Source of the DNA: Wurfbainia villosa
Lineage: Eukaryota > Streptophyta > Magnoliopsida > Zingiberales > Zingiberaceae
DNA length: 64,000 nucleotides
Direction of reading: 5' to 3'
Assembly (NCBI GenBank): GCA_025175895.1
Contig: CM045994.1
Span: 64,448,727-64,512,726, forward strand
Every line of letters starts with the position of its first letter. The first letter of the stretch is position 1. A model generated the notes under the pieces. The model searched no databases, was not told the origin of the DNA, and saw only the letters and a list, made by a program, of their open reading frames with translations. The translations under genes and the position numbers were made by a program. Below, in pieces: positions 10,914 to 22,449 of this stretch.

Positions 10914-11984
10914 TCAAAACGGATATTTCAGCTCGGATGCTTGCTTCAATCCATAAATGGACCGTCGCAATTTGCATACCTTGGTTTTATCAACCGATGT
11001 GAAACCCTCAGGTTGTATCATATACATGTCCTCGAGCAGGTTTCCATTAAGGAAAGCTGTTTTCACATCCATCTGCCATATCTCATAATCATAATGAGCC
11101 GCTATGGCCAGGAGCATCCGAATGGATTTAAGCATAGCTACAGGCGAATAGGTTTCGTCATAATCAATGCCTTGTTTTTGACGATATCCTTTCGCCACCA
11201 GTCTAGCCTTATAGGTAATCACATTACAATCCATGTCGGTTTTCTTCTTGAAAACCCACTTGCACCCTATAGGCTTTATGCCTTCAGGTGGGTCAACCAA
11301 GTTCCAAACTTGGTTTTCATACATGGAATCCATTTCCGACTTCATGGCACCAACCCACTTATCCCTTTCTGAACTTGTCAGCACTTCTTCATAACTGGTA
11401 GCCTCCTCATCATCAATGAGTAACACGTCATTCGATTCACTTACGAGAAATCCATATCTCTCAGGAATATTGCGTGTTCTACCAGATCTACGAAGATGTG
11501 GTGTTACAATAGGTCCAGCCGATTGATCATCACTATGAGTTGTCGGCTGTTGTGCTTCACCAGGTATCTCATCAATGTCTATTTGAGTCTCTCGAGCCTC
11601 CTCAAGCTCGATGACACTCCCACTGTTTTCTTGCAAGAGAAACTCTTTCTCTAGAAACACAGCATGCCTTGAAACAAACACCTTTTGTTCCACAGGATGA
11701 TAGAATTGGTAACCCCTTGTTTCCTTAGGGTATCCAATAAATAGACATTTATCAGACTTAGCATCCAATTTGTCTGATACAGTCCGCTTCACATAAGCAG
11801 GACAACCCCATATCTTCCAGTAAGATACATGAGGTTTCTTATCATTCCATATCTCATATGGAGTAGTAGAGACTACCTTGGTTGGCATTCTGTTTAACAA
11901 GTAAACAGCTGTCTGAAGTGCATAGCCCCAAAAGGACTTGGGAAGATTCGCGTGATTCATCATTGACCTGACCATGTCCAACAA
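10914..11984 (-). pseudogene. B integrase C-terminus and reverse transcriptase N-terminal half
   Basis: The longest open stretch of B, 356 residues. It starts inside the integrase (LDMVRSMMNHANLPKSFWGYAL), runs through KIWGCPAYVKR and the KSDKCLFIGYPKETRGYQFY segment, an acidic linker, and then RT (WVGAMKSEMDSMYENQVW, WVFKKKTDMD, YDETYSPVAMLKSIR, MDVKTAFLNGNLLEDMYM, YGLKQAS). The last few residues are out of frame. It aligns along its length with A1/A2, which supports the lineage relationship. Confidence 0.9.
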
Positions 11985-12573
11985 GGTCCGGTGTCGCCTC
12001 TCAGATACACCATTAAGTTGTGGTGTATACGGCGGAGTCCATTGAGAAATATACCATTGTCCCTCAGATAATCTATAAACTCTGACTTAAGTATTCACCA
12101 CCTCGATCCGATCGAAGTATTTTAATACTCTTGTCATGTTGTTTCTCTACTTCATTTCTGAATTCTTTGAACCTTTCAAAGGCTTCAGACTTGTGTTTCA
12201 TCAAGAACACATACCCAAACCGTGAGTGATCATCTGAAGGTAATGAAGTAGCTATAGCCTCCTAAAGCTTGAGTTGACATGGTCCACATACATCAAGATG
12301 TATTAGACCTAGTAACTCTCCCACTCGTTCACCTTTTCCAGTAAAAGGTAACTTAGTCATCTTGCCTTTTAAGCATGATTCGCATGTATCGTATGAATCC
12401 AATTCAAACGATTCTAGAATTCCACATCGGTGTAATTCGGACATGCGTTTCTTGCTTATATGGCCAAGACGACAATGCCACATATAGGAGTCTATTTGAT
12501 TATCCTTTCGAGCACGCTTGTTGCTCGCTCGATATTGAAAATGCCACCGGATACGCCCAACGATAAACACCAT
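11985..12573 (-). pseudogene. B integrase zinc-binding region and catalytic core, broken
   Basis: 12262-12573 encodes YMWHCRLGHISKKRMSELHR..YDTCESCLKGKMTKLPFTGKGERVGELLGLIHLDVCGP, the HHCC domain with its His and Cys residues present. Downstream on the minus strand (11985-12261) core pieces are visible only across frame changes, including a region equivalent to SDRGGEY near 12100-12115 and the segment before SERRNRT. No continuous catalytic core is left. Confidence 0.8.
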
Positions 12574-12757
12574 TGCTTAAAGTTCCAAATCCCATAAAGA
12601 ACTCCATTCAAAGTTATGTAACAACAATTGTTACTAAAGTCAATGGTACCCATTTCTATTTAAACAAGAAATAGAAATGATGTTCTGCTTGGAATTGTGC
12701 GAACCTACTTATTAAATTAACTTTGATAGCACAATACGTAACTGGAACGAAGCACAC
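12574..12757 (-). pseudogene. B protease-integrase junction remnant
   Basis: A short stretch between protease and HHCC corresponding to the A1 segment FYCSAPLMNGLYFLDL. Pieces equivalent to a NNNCCYITLNGVLYGIW-type sequence are seen on the minus strand, with frame breaks on both sides. It is included only because it is colinear. Confidence 0.45.
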
Positions 12758-13306
12758 TCAGTTAGCGAGTGCAGCAACCTTTGCTCCATTCCCAACACGC
12801 AAATTTGACTCTCCCTTGACGAGTCTTCTTCTATTCCTTAGCCCATGTATGTCTTTACATATATGTGAGCCACACCCAGTATCCAATACCCAAGTGTTTG
12901 AGGAAATAGAATGACAATCAATAACGAAGATATCTGAAGAAGATGGGGCATCCGATGCCTTATTCTTCTTCACAGACTCAAGATAAATCTTGCACTTTCT
13001 TCTCCAATGGCTCTCCTTGCCATAATGATGGCAAGTTTCCTTTTGTGCTAGTTCTACCTTCTTAGCCCTTCTCTTCTTTCCCTTCTGTTGTTCCTTTGAC
13101 TTCCTCTTAGAACCTTTCTTCGAGGAATCAACTAACACCGTCCTGCTCATGCTTCTCGAAGGCTTCACGAGTTTTCGGCATGTTGAGCGACACGATGAAC
13201 CTTCTTGCATCTCGAGGTGAAGAGGAGCTTGGAGACTTGAACCTTTGAATCTCACTTGCTCATCAAACAACTCATAAAGATGAAGGACTATGGTATGAGC
13301 ATCCAT
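12758..13306 (-). pseudogene. B gag C-terminal part and protease
   Basis: 182 residues: a short capsid remnant (DAHTIVLHLYELFDEQ), a compressed region, a basic stretch (SSKKGSKRKSKEQQKGKKRRAKK), a zinc-knuckle region CHHYGKESHWRRKC and a protease motif WVLDTGCGSHICKD. The second zinc-knuckle Cys is Tyr. Compared with A1, where about 100 residues lie between the YEVSKALF region and the basic stretch, most of the capsid middle is missing, pointing to an internal deletion. Confidence 0.88.
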
Positions 13307-13563
13307 ATGCTCATCTTTGCTTTCCTTGCCCCTAGCATGATGTAACTCACTTGCTCATAATCACTCACATGTTTCTGATGGGCCAACAATTGGTCCGGTG
13401 TTGCATCATCACTAGGATGGGCGGGAAGAGACGCTTCGAGGACATACTCAAGCTTTTCTTCCTTGAGAACAATTCTCAAGTTTCTAAGCCAGTCCAAGAA
13501 GTTCGGCCCAGTCAATTTATTCGAATTCAAAATAGAGCGCAAATTCAAAGACATCATGATCAA
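13288..13563 (-). pseudogene. B gag N-terminus
   Basis: Starts MIMMSLNLRSILNSNKLTGPNFLDWLRNLRIVLKEEKLEYVLE, matching the A1/A2 gag start, and breaks near YIMLGA. The next frame (13306 leftward) continues with DAHTIVLHLY, so a small deletion or frameshift separates them. The start codon is plausible but could also be the second or third Met. Confidence 0.88.
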
Positions 13564-14837
13564 GCGATTAACCTAGAAATACAAAACGAGCATATATGAG
13601 AAAGATGATTTTAAAATGCATCCACATACATTTACAAAATCCCATTCATTTTTTCGAATTAAAAAACCCTTGAAATCAATTCGGGAGATCGTAGGTCAAT
13701 CTCCGAATGGGCTGATATCCAATATAGATAAGAACAACCTTGGAGTGAGTCCAACAAGTCATTCTTAGCTATGATGGTGGGTATCAAGTATACCGATTAC
13801 ATATCATGTATATGTAACTATCACAATGTGCTTACAACTAATTGAATGTTTACACATACATTGGGTTGTTAACACATTAACAAGTATGCATCATATGCAT
13901 AGCACCCAACTTCACCTCTCTTCACATCGACCTTGGAGTGAGTCCAACAAATCGATGCTCCAAGTTAGAGCCGACCCATTAATCGCGAAATAGTTTTAAT
14001 ATGGTTAGAGCGCATTCAACCAATTAGCCAGGCTTGGAGTGAGTCCAACAACCCAAACTAACGATTGACCTCTGACTCTTACCATATTAGAGTTAAACTA
14101 TTCCAATGATTTGAACATGTTCAGGTTCAAGCCGGGCTTGGAGTGAACCCAACAACCCAAACAAGAAACAGAACTCTGGTTCTAACCATATTAATGGAAG
14201 GTGTAGGCTTTAATATTGAGTTAGGGTTTTATGTCTCATCCTCTTTGCATGCAAATAACTATTATCTACATGGCATGACATACATGACATACATCTACAT
14301 GTCACGACACGCATGACATAATGTTATGCATCTAATGCAATTACATGGCATACAATTATGTCATGTACATAATTTCCTTATTTGTCATAATTATTTATGG
14401 AAATAAAATATGTTTAAGATTTGATTCTCCAAATCAAATCATGATTGAATTAGGAAACAAATTTCCAAATCTAATCACATATTTTATTTATGAAAATAAT
14501 TGATTAAGGAAAATCAATTTAGGAAACCAATTTCCTAAATCATCAAAACTACTTATGGAAATAAAATATTTTAAGATTTGATTCTCCAAATCAAATCATG
14601 ATTAAATCAGGAAACAAATTTCCAGAATCTAATAAAATATTTTATTTATGGAAAATATCAATTTCCATAAATACTTCTAACTTTCCAAAAGTGGAAGATT
14701 TCCATAAATACATCTAGACTTTCCAAAATTGAAAAATTTCCATAAATACTTCTAAATTTCAAAAATTAGAAAATTTCCAGAAATAACATTATGACTATCG
14801 CAAAACCATTTTACGATTATGTCGAAACACAACCTGG
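13564..14837 (-). other. B untranslated leader
   Basis: No coding frame. It contains four copies of a CTTGGAGTGAGTCCAACAA-like motif (near 13740, 13930, 14035, 14130, plus sense) within diverged repeats of roughly 100-190 bases. Nearer the PBS is an AT-rich part (14390-14790) with repeated TTTCCATAAATA units about 50 bases apart. Confidence 0.75.
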
Positions 14838-14849
14838 GCTCTGATACCA
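14838..14849 (-). other. B primer-binding site
   Basis: GCTCTGATACCA on the plus strand is the exact reverse complement of TGGTATCAGAGC, one base from the 5' LTR. It is an initiator tRNA-Met priming site, as in family A. Confidence 0.93.
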
Positions 14850-14850
14850 C

Positions 14851-17066
14851 TGTTGGGTTTCCGGCACCGTGGCGTGTGTGTGTTCGATCATGTTTCGTAA
14901 ACATGAGCACAGCGGAAGCAATAAAATTAATAAATCTACATTTATTACAACACACACATCACATGCATGCATAATACAATATGTGTAGACATAACCGTAA
15001 ATTTAAATTTGCAATAAAAGGAAATTTAACTACGTTATACCTTTCGTATGACGTGTAGCGGGAATGACATCAACCGGAACGATCCTCGCTAGAATCGTCT
15101 CTATCCGTATCCACGCCGAGTATCCTCTGGATGAATTCGCTAAGCCACGAGCTTCGTCTTCGTACGGGTTACTAGCCTCATGTTGAAGACGACGTGATCG
15201 AGAGATGATCATGATCCGAATCCAAATTCGGATCCAAAAACGAGTCCTCAAAACTCGCTTCTCTGGAGAGGTATTCGTCAACCGATTGACGAATCCTTCG
15301 TCCTCCACCTCAGAGGATTACCGGAGATCGAATCCCCGATAAGTTAGCCACTGTCAGAGCTCTAACCGTCGTCCAAACGACGCTCCGACGAGAGGAGAAC
15401 AAGCTGTCCAGAAAACTGGACAGCTTTGGTGGAGGAGATAGGCGCCGGCCAACCAAGGGAAGATAAAGCTCACCTTGATGCCAAACCTAAAGGAGATCAC
15501 CGGAGGGTCGCCGGAGGATCACCGGCCGAAGCTTAGACACAACTTGACGGGCCAGCGGCACAAGAGGTTGGGCGGCAATGGAGGTTGGCGCCAATTCTTA
15601 GAGGGGATGAGGTGGGCGGCAACTTGAGCTAGGGTTTTTGGATTAGGGCTTAATTATCCCTTAAGCCCTCTTTTATAGAGAACTAATTCTCTTAATGGTT
15701 ATTGGATCATAACCATTAGGCCCGTTAACCCGCTCCATTAAGATAAGTTAAAATAAACCAAACCATGATGGTTTATTTTAAGTTAAAACGAACCAAACCA
15801 ACTTTTGGTTCATTCGTTTAAAATAAACTAAACCCTTTGGTTTATTCTCCTCCATTGGATTAGATCAAACCATTTTGGTTCATCCATTATGTCTTCATAA
15901 GACACGACCCATCCACGCTTCCATTGCGACTGAAACGATTTCATGCTCGCTTCATGTTTGGTCCAACCAAACCTAGTTTCTCTCGGTCTGAGAATCCCAT
16001 TCTCAAGCGCGTTTTAAATCCTTTGGATTACGCTCGTTGTGCGTGTGACCAAATAGGTTCTCGGTTTATGTTGACCATCTATAATTAACCATTAATTATA
16101 GAACGATCATGAGTGGCACCTAGTAGTACATCATGATCCCCAATTAACCGAAAAGATCAACGGTTGATCCAGAACTATTTCTGAAACCCTTCAGCAGCTC
16201 GAATGAATCGTTCCCCATTCCCTTCACTCATCTTATACCCACTTGGTTCAGGACATGGTCTATAGTGTCAGTCCCCACTAGGCTGACTACGTCACACCTA
16301 GCCCAAGTATCATTTCCTCGTCCTACGGATTCTAGTTACTGCACATGTATCGAAGAGTACCTTACTCTAAATATGTAATGCTTTGGCCAAAGACTTTAGT
16401 AACAATCCGACGAGAGGCCATGGGTATACATCTCCTCGCAAGGAGTGGTGAATCCTTTATAGGCTATTCAAACACCTTCGATCACTTTGACTTATACCCA
16501 ATCATCCCGGGTCCACATCTCCTTGGAGATGTTTGCTTAAGATGTCAAAGCATAAGTCTCCATGATCAAGATGACTTGAATACCGCAAGTCAAAGGAACA
16601 TCGCACTTAAGCTACAGTAAGAACTTCATTGACATATCTATATATGCAGAGAACCATATGAAGTCTTACGGCTAGTCACTCCAATAAACTAGTTACCATA
16701 ACTAGCATCCACGATCAACTCTGGACATCACTATGTCTCCAGCTAGTGATAATCAGCTGCTTGGATACACCAAGGAGTATACCTCGTGCTAGTCTCGACA
16801 GAATTGATGGTGTCCAATTCCCTCAATTCATCGACTAGGGATAATTTCGATAAATCACAATTACACATGTAGAGATACTCACTAGTTGTGATCCAATCAC
16901 AAATTCTCTCATGCTGTGAATCGTATCGTGGACATTCAATAGATGAGTTTAAGATCCAATCAAATACATGAAAACATGTATACTCAAATAGTGAATCTTC
17001 ATTTATCATATAAATGGTTCATACATAAGGCGATTGCCTTAGGACATTTCTCATATATTACTAACA
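14851..17066 (-). repeat. B 5' LTR
   Basis: Partner of 7663-9893, with scattered substitutions and small indels. It ends TTACTAACA followed by the duplication GACTT. No supported gene lies within it. Confidence 0.94.
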
Positions 17067-17071
17067 GACTT
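17067..17071. other. Target-site duplication of B (GACTT), right copy
   Basis: Matches 7658-7662. The uninterrupted target is visible at the equivalent place of the other LTRs (for example near 98-102 and 24508-24512). Confidence 0.95.
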
Positions 17072-17615
17072 GGCATGGCCGTCCAATGATGATGCTCCAC
17101 ATCATCATTGACTTAGCATGTGGTGCTACCTCATGAGGGAGACCAAGAGCCATTGGCTCTTGGAGGAGTTACATGCATGCATGTAAACCCCCCCCCCCCC
17201 CAAGAAAAGTGGCCGGCCACTATTACCATTAGATGGTGAATTCATTTTGTGAGTTACAGAACTTCATCTTCTTCCTTTGATCACCCTCTTAAGCTCTCCC
17301 AACCTCCTTGGCCGAAATTCCTAAAGGGTGCTAGCACACTCTAAGGTATTTTTCTCCACCTATTTCTTGTGTGGATACCAATAGAGGAGTGTGCACTTGA
17401 CACTCTCGAGTTCCAACAAACCTTTTGAACGAGCGGGATTTGCGAAGGGCGTCGCATCGAGAGTAACTTCTTATCATGTAGATCTAGAGTAGATCTAAAG
17501 GTATTAAACACATACATGTTAGTTTTATATTTTATATTTCACACGGATCTGTGGCCGGAGCTTCCGAGGTTTCCGCAACGCAAAAAGCGGTTTTTGCGGC
17601 TCGGAAAACCCAACA
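17072..17615 (+). repeat. A2 5' LTR, right part
   Basis: Continues the LTR interrupted at 7662. It shares with 24513-25058 the subfamily sequence GTGAATTCATTTTGTGAG that A1 lacks, and has a run of about 14 C near 17188. It ends GAAAACCCAACA. Confidence 0.94.
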
Positions 17616-17616
17616 G

Positions 17617-17628
17617 TGGTATCAGAGC
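17617..17628 (+). other. A2 primer-binding site
   Basis: TGGTATCAGAGC one base after the LTR end, identical to that of A1. Confidence 0.93.
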
Positions 17629-18428
17629 CACGTGCGAAGCATGTATGTGTTTCATTTTTGTGGTTTTTATATTAGATATAAAAATTATAGAATTTTATGT
17701 TTCTGTAAATTTCCTATTTTTATAGAATTTTTGGATATTTTTCTCGAAGAGTCGAAGCAACGAGTGTTGGGACACTTGTCGGCTTCAACCATCGAGAAAA
17801 ACTCTCCAAAACGGCGAGTTCTCGCTTTAGGTTTTTGGGACAGCGACTTAAGTCGCTGTAAGATCATAGTAGGGACACTCGCAAAGTTTATTTTGCGAAT
17901 AGGAGCGCTGCCCCTATCCCCGAAAGGGGCCTTGTCCCGCGATCGCGCCCGGAAACCGCTTAGCGGGACCGTTACAGAGAGGTGACTCATAAAATTGAAA
18001 ACAAAATAAGAAAAATTATAGAAATTTTCTGTAAAAAATACATAATTTAGAATTATGTATAATTCTATGATTGTCATGGCCCAATGACCCCAATTTGATT
18101 GGATTATGATGTGTTGTAATTCATAATACGGCCTGAATGCCGTTTTTGTGGTTGTGCGTGTTGTATAGTGTATGAGACCTGCGCGTCGTACCTCTTCTTT
18201 TGAAATTCTAGTTGTAAATAGTTTTAGACTCGAATGTAACTCGAGTTTCATATTTGTAATGTACAAAATGGAGTGGTGGAAAGTCCACTTGTAGACGAAG
18301 TTACGAGAAGGGTGTCGACGACACATGACAGTCAAAGGAAGTGCTTGGAGAAGCCGTTAGCCTTAGGTTGACCATTCGATCTTCTCATTGGCTTGAGAAG
18401 ATCGTAGTAGGGCCATGACTACATCACA

Positions 18429-18463
<35 letters not shown>

Positions 18464-19266
18464 TTGATTTTGCTTGTATGCATGAGATGCATGCTAGTAG
18501 AATAATGCTTGTATGTATATGATGCATGCTAGGATAATTTTCTTGTATGTATATGATGCATGCTAGAATAATGTATGTATGTATGTGATGCATGCTAATA
18601 TAGGATAATAAAGGCCTTAATGCGTATATGATACACATTACGATTAGATTAGATCTTAATCGAATCAACTCGTAAATGCCTACCAGGTCCTTGATATCCA
18701 TCACTACCTCGATCATTTGTAGTTGTTGAATCTGCCAAAGCAGAGCAACGCATATTATATTGGTAGGGTGCGGAGGGACAATCTTGGTCCCGCCTATCAT
18801 GACTTGGGTTAGAGTAAGCTCAATTAGATTGAGTAAAACTAGTTAACTCAATTGGATCGAGTAGAACTATAGGCATATTCCAATCGTTGGAAAGATAGGA
18901 TAAGATCGCATTTACACTAAATCTTGGGCGATTTAGCCAAAGCTAACTCAAGGTCTTTTGTAAATGTGGGTCTTGATCCTATAAACAAGAGTTGCATAGA
19001 GATGTAATCGGTAATGTGTTACCCACCGTTCGTACTAAGTCTTGGGCGATTTAGCCAAAGCTAACTCAAGGCTTAGTATGATGTGGATCTTGTTCCGCAA
19101 GAATTATAGCTAGTTTGTATGAATCTAGTAATGTGGTTTGACCACATCCATAACTCGATTCTACAAAATTCCTATAATTCAGTGGGAGCATCATTTGATT
19201 AAAGGCCTAATTAAATGATAAAAGGAATATGATATTAATTCTCTGCATTGTATGTTGTAGATTACT
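17629..19266 (+). other. A2 untranslated leader
   Basis: Colinear with the A1 leader. It has the 20-base palindrome at 17840-17859 (GCGACTTAAGTCGC core), the GAAA-tetraloop hairpin at 17918-17929, a shorter (TA)n run near 18434-18463, ATGCATGC repeats to about 18600, and two CTTGGGCGATTTAGCC units near 18923 and 19042. No coding frame is supported. Confidence 0.8.
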
Positions 19267-19680
19267 ATGTCGACAAACACGAACACTCTCTCTCTGCGTT
19301 CTGTCCTTGAGAAGGACAAGCTCAATTGAGCAAATTTCCTGGACTGGTACAGGAACCTGAGAATTGTTCTCACCCAAGAAAGAAAGTTGTACGTCCTGGA
19401 GCAGCCAATTCCGGAGGCACCTCCTGCCACTGCCTCGTGAGCTGACAAAGATGCTTACAAGAAGCATCAAGATGATGCATTAGATGTGTCATGTCTAATG
19501 CTCGCGACCATGAACTCTGAGCTTCAGAAGCAACACGAGTTCATGAATGCTTATGATATGGTCGGACATCTTCGTCAACTATATCAAGGACAAGCAAGGC
19601 ATGAGAGATATGAAGTCTCTAAGGCATTGTTTGGGTCCAAAATGTAAGATGAGACTTCTGTAGGTCCATATGTACTCAAG
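19267..19680 (+). pseudogene. A2 gag N-terminal region with three stops
   Basis: Starts at the same Met as A1 gag. Three stops interrupt the otherwise intact frame: TGA 19327 (GGA in A1), TGA 19438 (CGA in A1) and TAA 19645 (CAA in A1). No frameshift is present, so the segment keeps codon alignment with A1 gag throughout. Capsid features match A1 (NFLDWYRNLRIV, NAYDMVGHLRQLYQGQARHERYEVSKALF). Confidence 0.9.
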
Positions 19681-20931
19681 ATGATTGGGTACGTTGAAAA
19701 CCTACAAAGGCTGGGATTCCCACTTGGCCAAGAGCTGGCCACTGACCTGATCTTGCAATCTTTGCCACAAGCCTACAATCAATTTGTCATGAATTATAAC
19801 ATGAATGAAATTGATAAGCCACTGCCTGAGATGCTCAGCATTTTGAGAACTACTGAGCTTAACCTTAAGAAGGGAAAATCTGACACCATTTTGATGGTGC
19901 ACAAAAAGAAAGGCAAGGGCAAGCCTAAAGGTAAGGGAAAGTCCCAAGCCAAGGGCAAAGGCAAAGAACTTAAACCCAAAGGAGGGGTAGCTAAGGAAGG
20001 GGCATGCTTCCACTACAAGGAAGTTGGACACTGGAAGCGTAACTACAAAGCTTACCTGGAAGATCTTAAGAAGAAAAGAAGTGAGACTTCTACTTCAAGT
20101 ATAAATGTTATAGAAGTCAATCTATCTATTTCTTCATCATGGGTATTAGATATCGGATGTGCATCTCACATTTGTACCAATGTGCAGGCGCTGAGAAATA
20201 GCAGGGCATTGACAAAGGCCGAGGTGGACCTACGAGTAGGCAATGGAGCAAGGGTTGCTGCTGTTGTTGTAGGAACTTATGATCTATCTTTTCCCTCTGG
20301 GCTTGTACTAGAATTAGATGAATGTTGTTATGTGCCTTCTTTGACTAAGAACATTATTTCAGTTTCTTGTTTGGACAAGAAAGGATTTACATTTATAATA
20401 AAGAACAAATGTTGTTCAGTTTATTTAAATGATATGTTCTATTGTAGTGCACCTCTAATGAACGGACTCTACTTTCTAGACTTAGAGAGCCCTATCTATA
20501 ACATAAGTACCAAGAGGTTCAAGTCAAATGAGTTGAACCAAACCTATCTCTGGCATTGTCGCTTAGGTCACATAAATGAAAGTTGCTTATCTCAGCTCCA
20601 TAAGGATGGGCTGCTAGACTCATTTGATTTTGAATCATATGAGACATGCGAGTCTTGCCTTTTAGGCAAGATGAACAAGACTCCCTTTAGTGGAAATAGC
20701 GAAAGAGCAACAGATTTGTTAGGACTTATACATAGTGATGTATGTGATCCTTTCAATGTTACTGCTAGAGGTGGTTACAGGTACTTCATTACATTTACTG
20801 ATGACTTCAGTAGATATGGTTATATGTATCTTATGACACATAAATCAGAATCTTTTGAAAAGTTCAAAAAATTCAAGAATGAAGTACAAAACCAGCTTGA
20901 CAAGAGTCTTAAGGTACTTCGATCAGATTGA
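19681..20931 (+). pseudogene. A2 gag C-terminus, protease and integrase
   Basis: 416 open residues in the same frame as the gag start. The zinc-knuckle region reads CFHYKEVGHWKRNY, so its second and third Cys are Tyr. The protease motif is VLDIGCASHI, DTG changed to DIG, which removes a residue of the active-site triad. The integrase HHCC region (WHCRLGHINESCL..CESC) and TDDFSRYG follow. It ends at TGA 20929-20931 where A1 has CGA of SDRGGEY. All the protein changes named here are C-to-T or G-to-A. Confidence 0.92.
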
Positions 20932-22449
20932 GGTGGTGAATACCTTAGCCATGAGTTTCGTGACTATCTAGTTGAGTGTGAAATTCTATCCCAACTCACT
21001 TCTCCTAGAACACCACAGTGGAATGGTGTATCCGAAAGGAGGAATCGTACCCTATTAGATATGGTACAATCTATGATGTGTCACACAGATCTTCCTATAT
21101 CCTTTTGGGGATATGCTTTAGACACAACAACCTTTACCCTTAACCATGTATCATCCAAGGCTGTCATAAAGACACCATATACGATATGGACAGGGAGAAA
21201 TCCCAAGATGTCTTTCATGAGGATTTGGGGTTGTGAGGCTTACGTTCGACGTCAAGTCTCAGACAAATTGGGACCCAAATCTGATAGGTGCTATTTTGTT
21301 GGATATCCCAAGGATATAAAGGGATATTACTTCTACATTCCCAGTCAGCACAAAGTGTTTGTAGCTAAGACTGGGGGTTTTCTAGAAAGGGATTTTATTT
21401 CTAGAAAAACTAGTGGGAGTACGTTCGATCTTGAAGAAATTCAAGATAAGGACCATAACACTGAGGCCTTGATGGCGGTTGAACAAGAACCACAAAGTGT
21501 TGTGGGTGATGAGGTTGTTGCACAAGGAGTTGTGGAACAACCACCTGTTCAGGTAGACCTACCTCTTCGCAGGTCTGATAGGGAAAGTCGTCAGCCTAAG
21601 AGATACTCATTTCTCTTGTCTGACCATGATGACATTATGCTCATTGAGAATGAGCCTACCTCCTATCAGGAAGTTGTGATGAGCCCAGATTCTGAGAAAT
21701 GGCTAGAGGCCATGAGATCCGAGATGGAATCCATGTACACCAACCAAGTATGGACTTTGGTTGATCCACCTGAAGGGGTCAAACCCATTGGGTGTAAGTG
21801 GGTCTTTAGGAGAAAGACTGACATGGATGGACTTACGCATACCTATAAGGGTCGATTGGTGGCTAAAGGTTTCAAGCAAATTCATGGTATTGACTATGAT
21901 GAAACCTTTTCTCCAGTGGCGATGTTTAAGTCCATTCGGATCTTGCTTGCTATTGCAGCATACCACGATTATGAGATCTGGCAGATGGATGTCAAAACTG
22001 CGTTTCTGAATGGAAACTTACTCGAGGATGTGTACATGACACAACCTGAGGGTTTTGAAGATCCACAACATACTGGGAAAGTATGCAAGCTGCAAAGGTC
22101 CCTTTATGGACTACAACAAGCCTCTCGGAGCTGGAATCTTCTATTCGATGATGTGATCAAACAGTTTGGTTTCATCAAGAATGAAGATGAACCTTGTGTC
22201 TACAAAAGGGTTAATGGGAATATAGTTGTCTTCCTTATATTGTATGTGGATGACATACTGCTCATTGGGAATGACATCCCTTTGCTACAGTCTGTGAAGA
22301 CTAGGCTGGGGTCATGCTTCTCAATGAAGGACTTAGGTGAAGCATCCTATATTCTAGGCATCAAGATCTATAGAGATAGATCTAAGAGATTGCTTGGCCT
22401 AAGTCAGAGTACATATATTGACACGGTATTACTATGGTTTGCCATGTAG
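20932..22449 (+). pseudogene. A2 integrase C-terminus and reverse transcriptase
   Basis: About 505 codons in the same frame, open between the TGA at 20929 and the TAG at 22447. It carries the integrase Glu in SERRNRTLLDMVQSM, the RT entry, MDVKTAFLNGNLLEDVYMTQPEGF, YGLQQASRSWN and LYVDDILLIGND. This is the most complete RT of family A in the window, with no internal stop. The closing TAG is CAG in A1 (AMQNSKKG). Confidence 0.92.

Larger units (their letters stand above)
7663..17066 (-). mobile_element. B: Ty1-copia element, minus strand, inserted in A2 5' LTR
   Basis: Full-length 9.4-kb element flanked by GACTT (7658-7662 and 17067-17071). LTRs of 2,231 and 2,216 bases are close to identical apart from small indels. 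The PBS complement lies beside the right LTR and the purine-rich tract beside the left one, so it reads leftward. Domain order on the minus strand is gag, protease, integrase, RT, RNase H, again copia. Its LTRs are unrelated in sequence to those of family A, while its proteins are clearly related. Confidence 0.95.

Noticed and set aside
17187..17201. C homopolymer as a regulatory element
   Set aside because: Variable-length slippage tract; A1 LTRs lack it.
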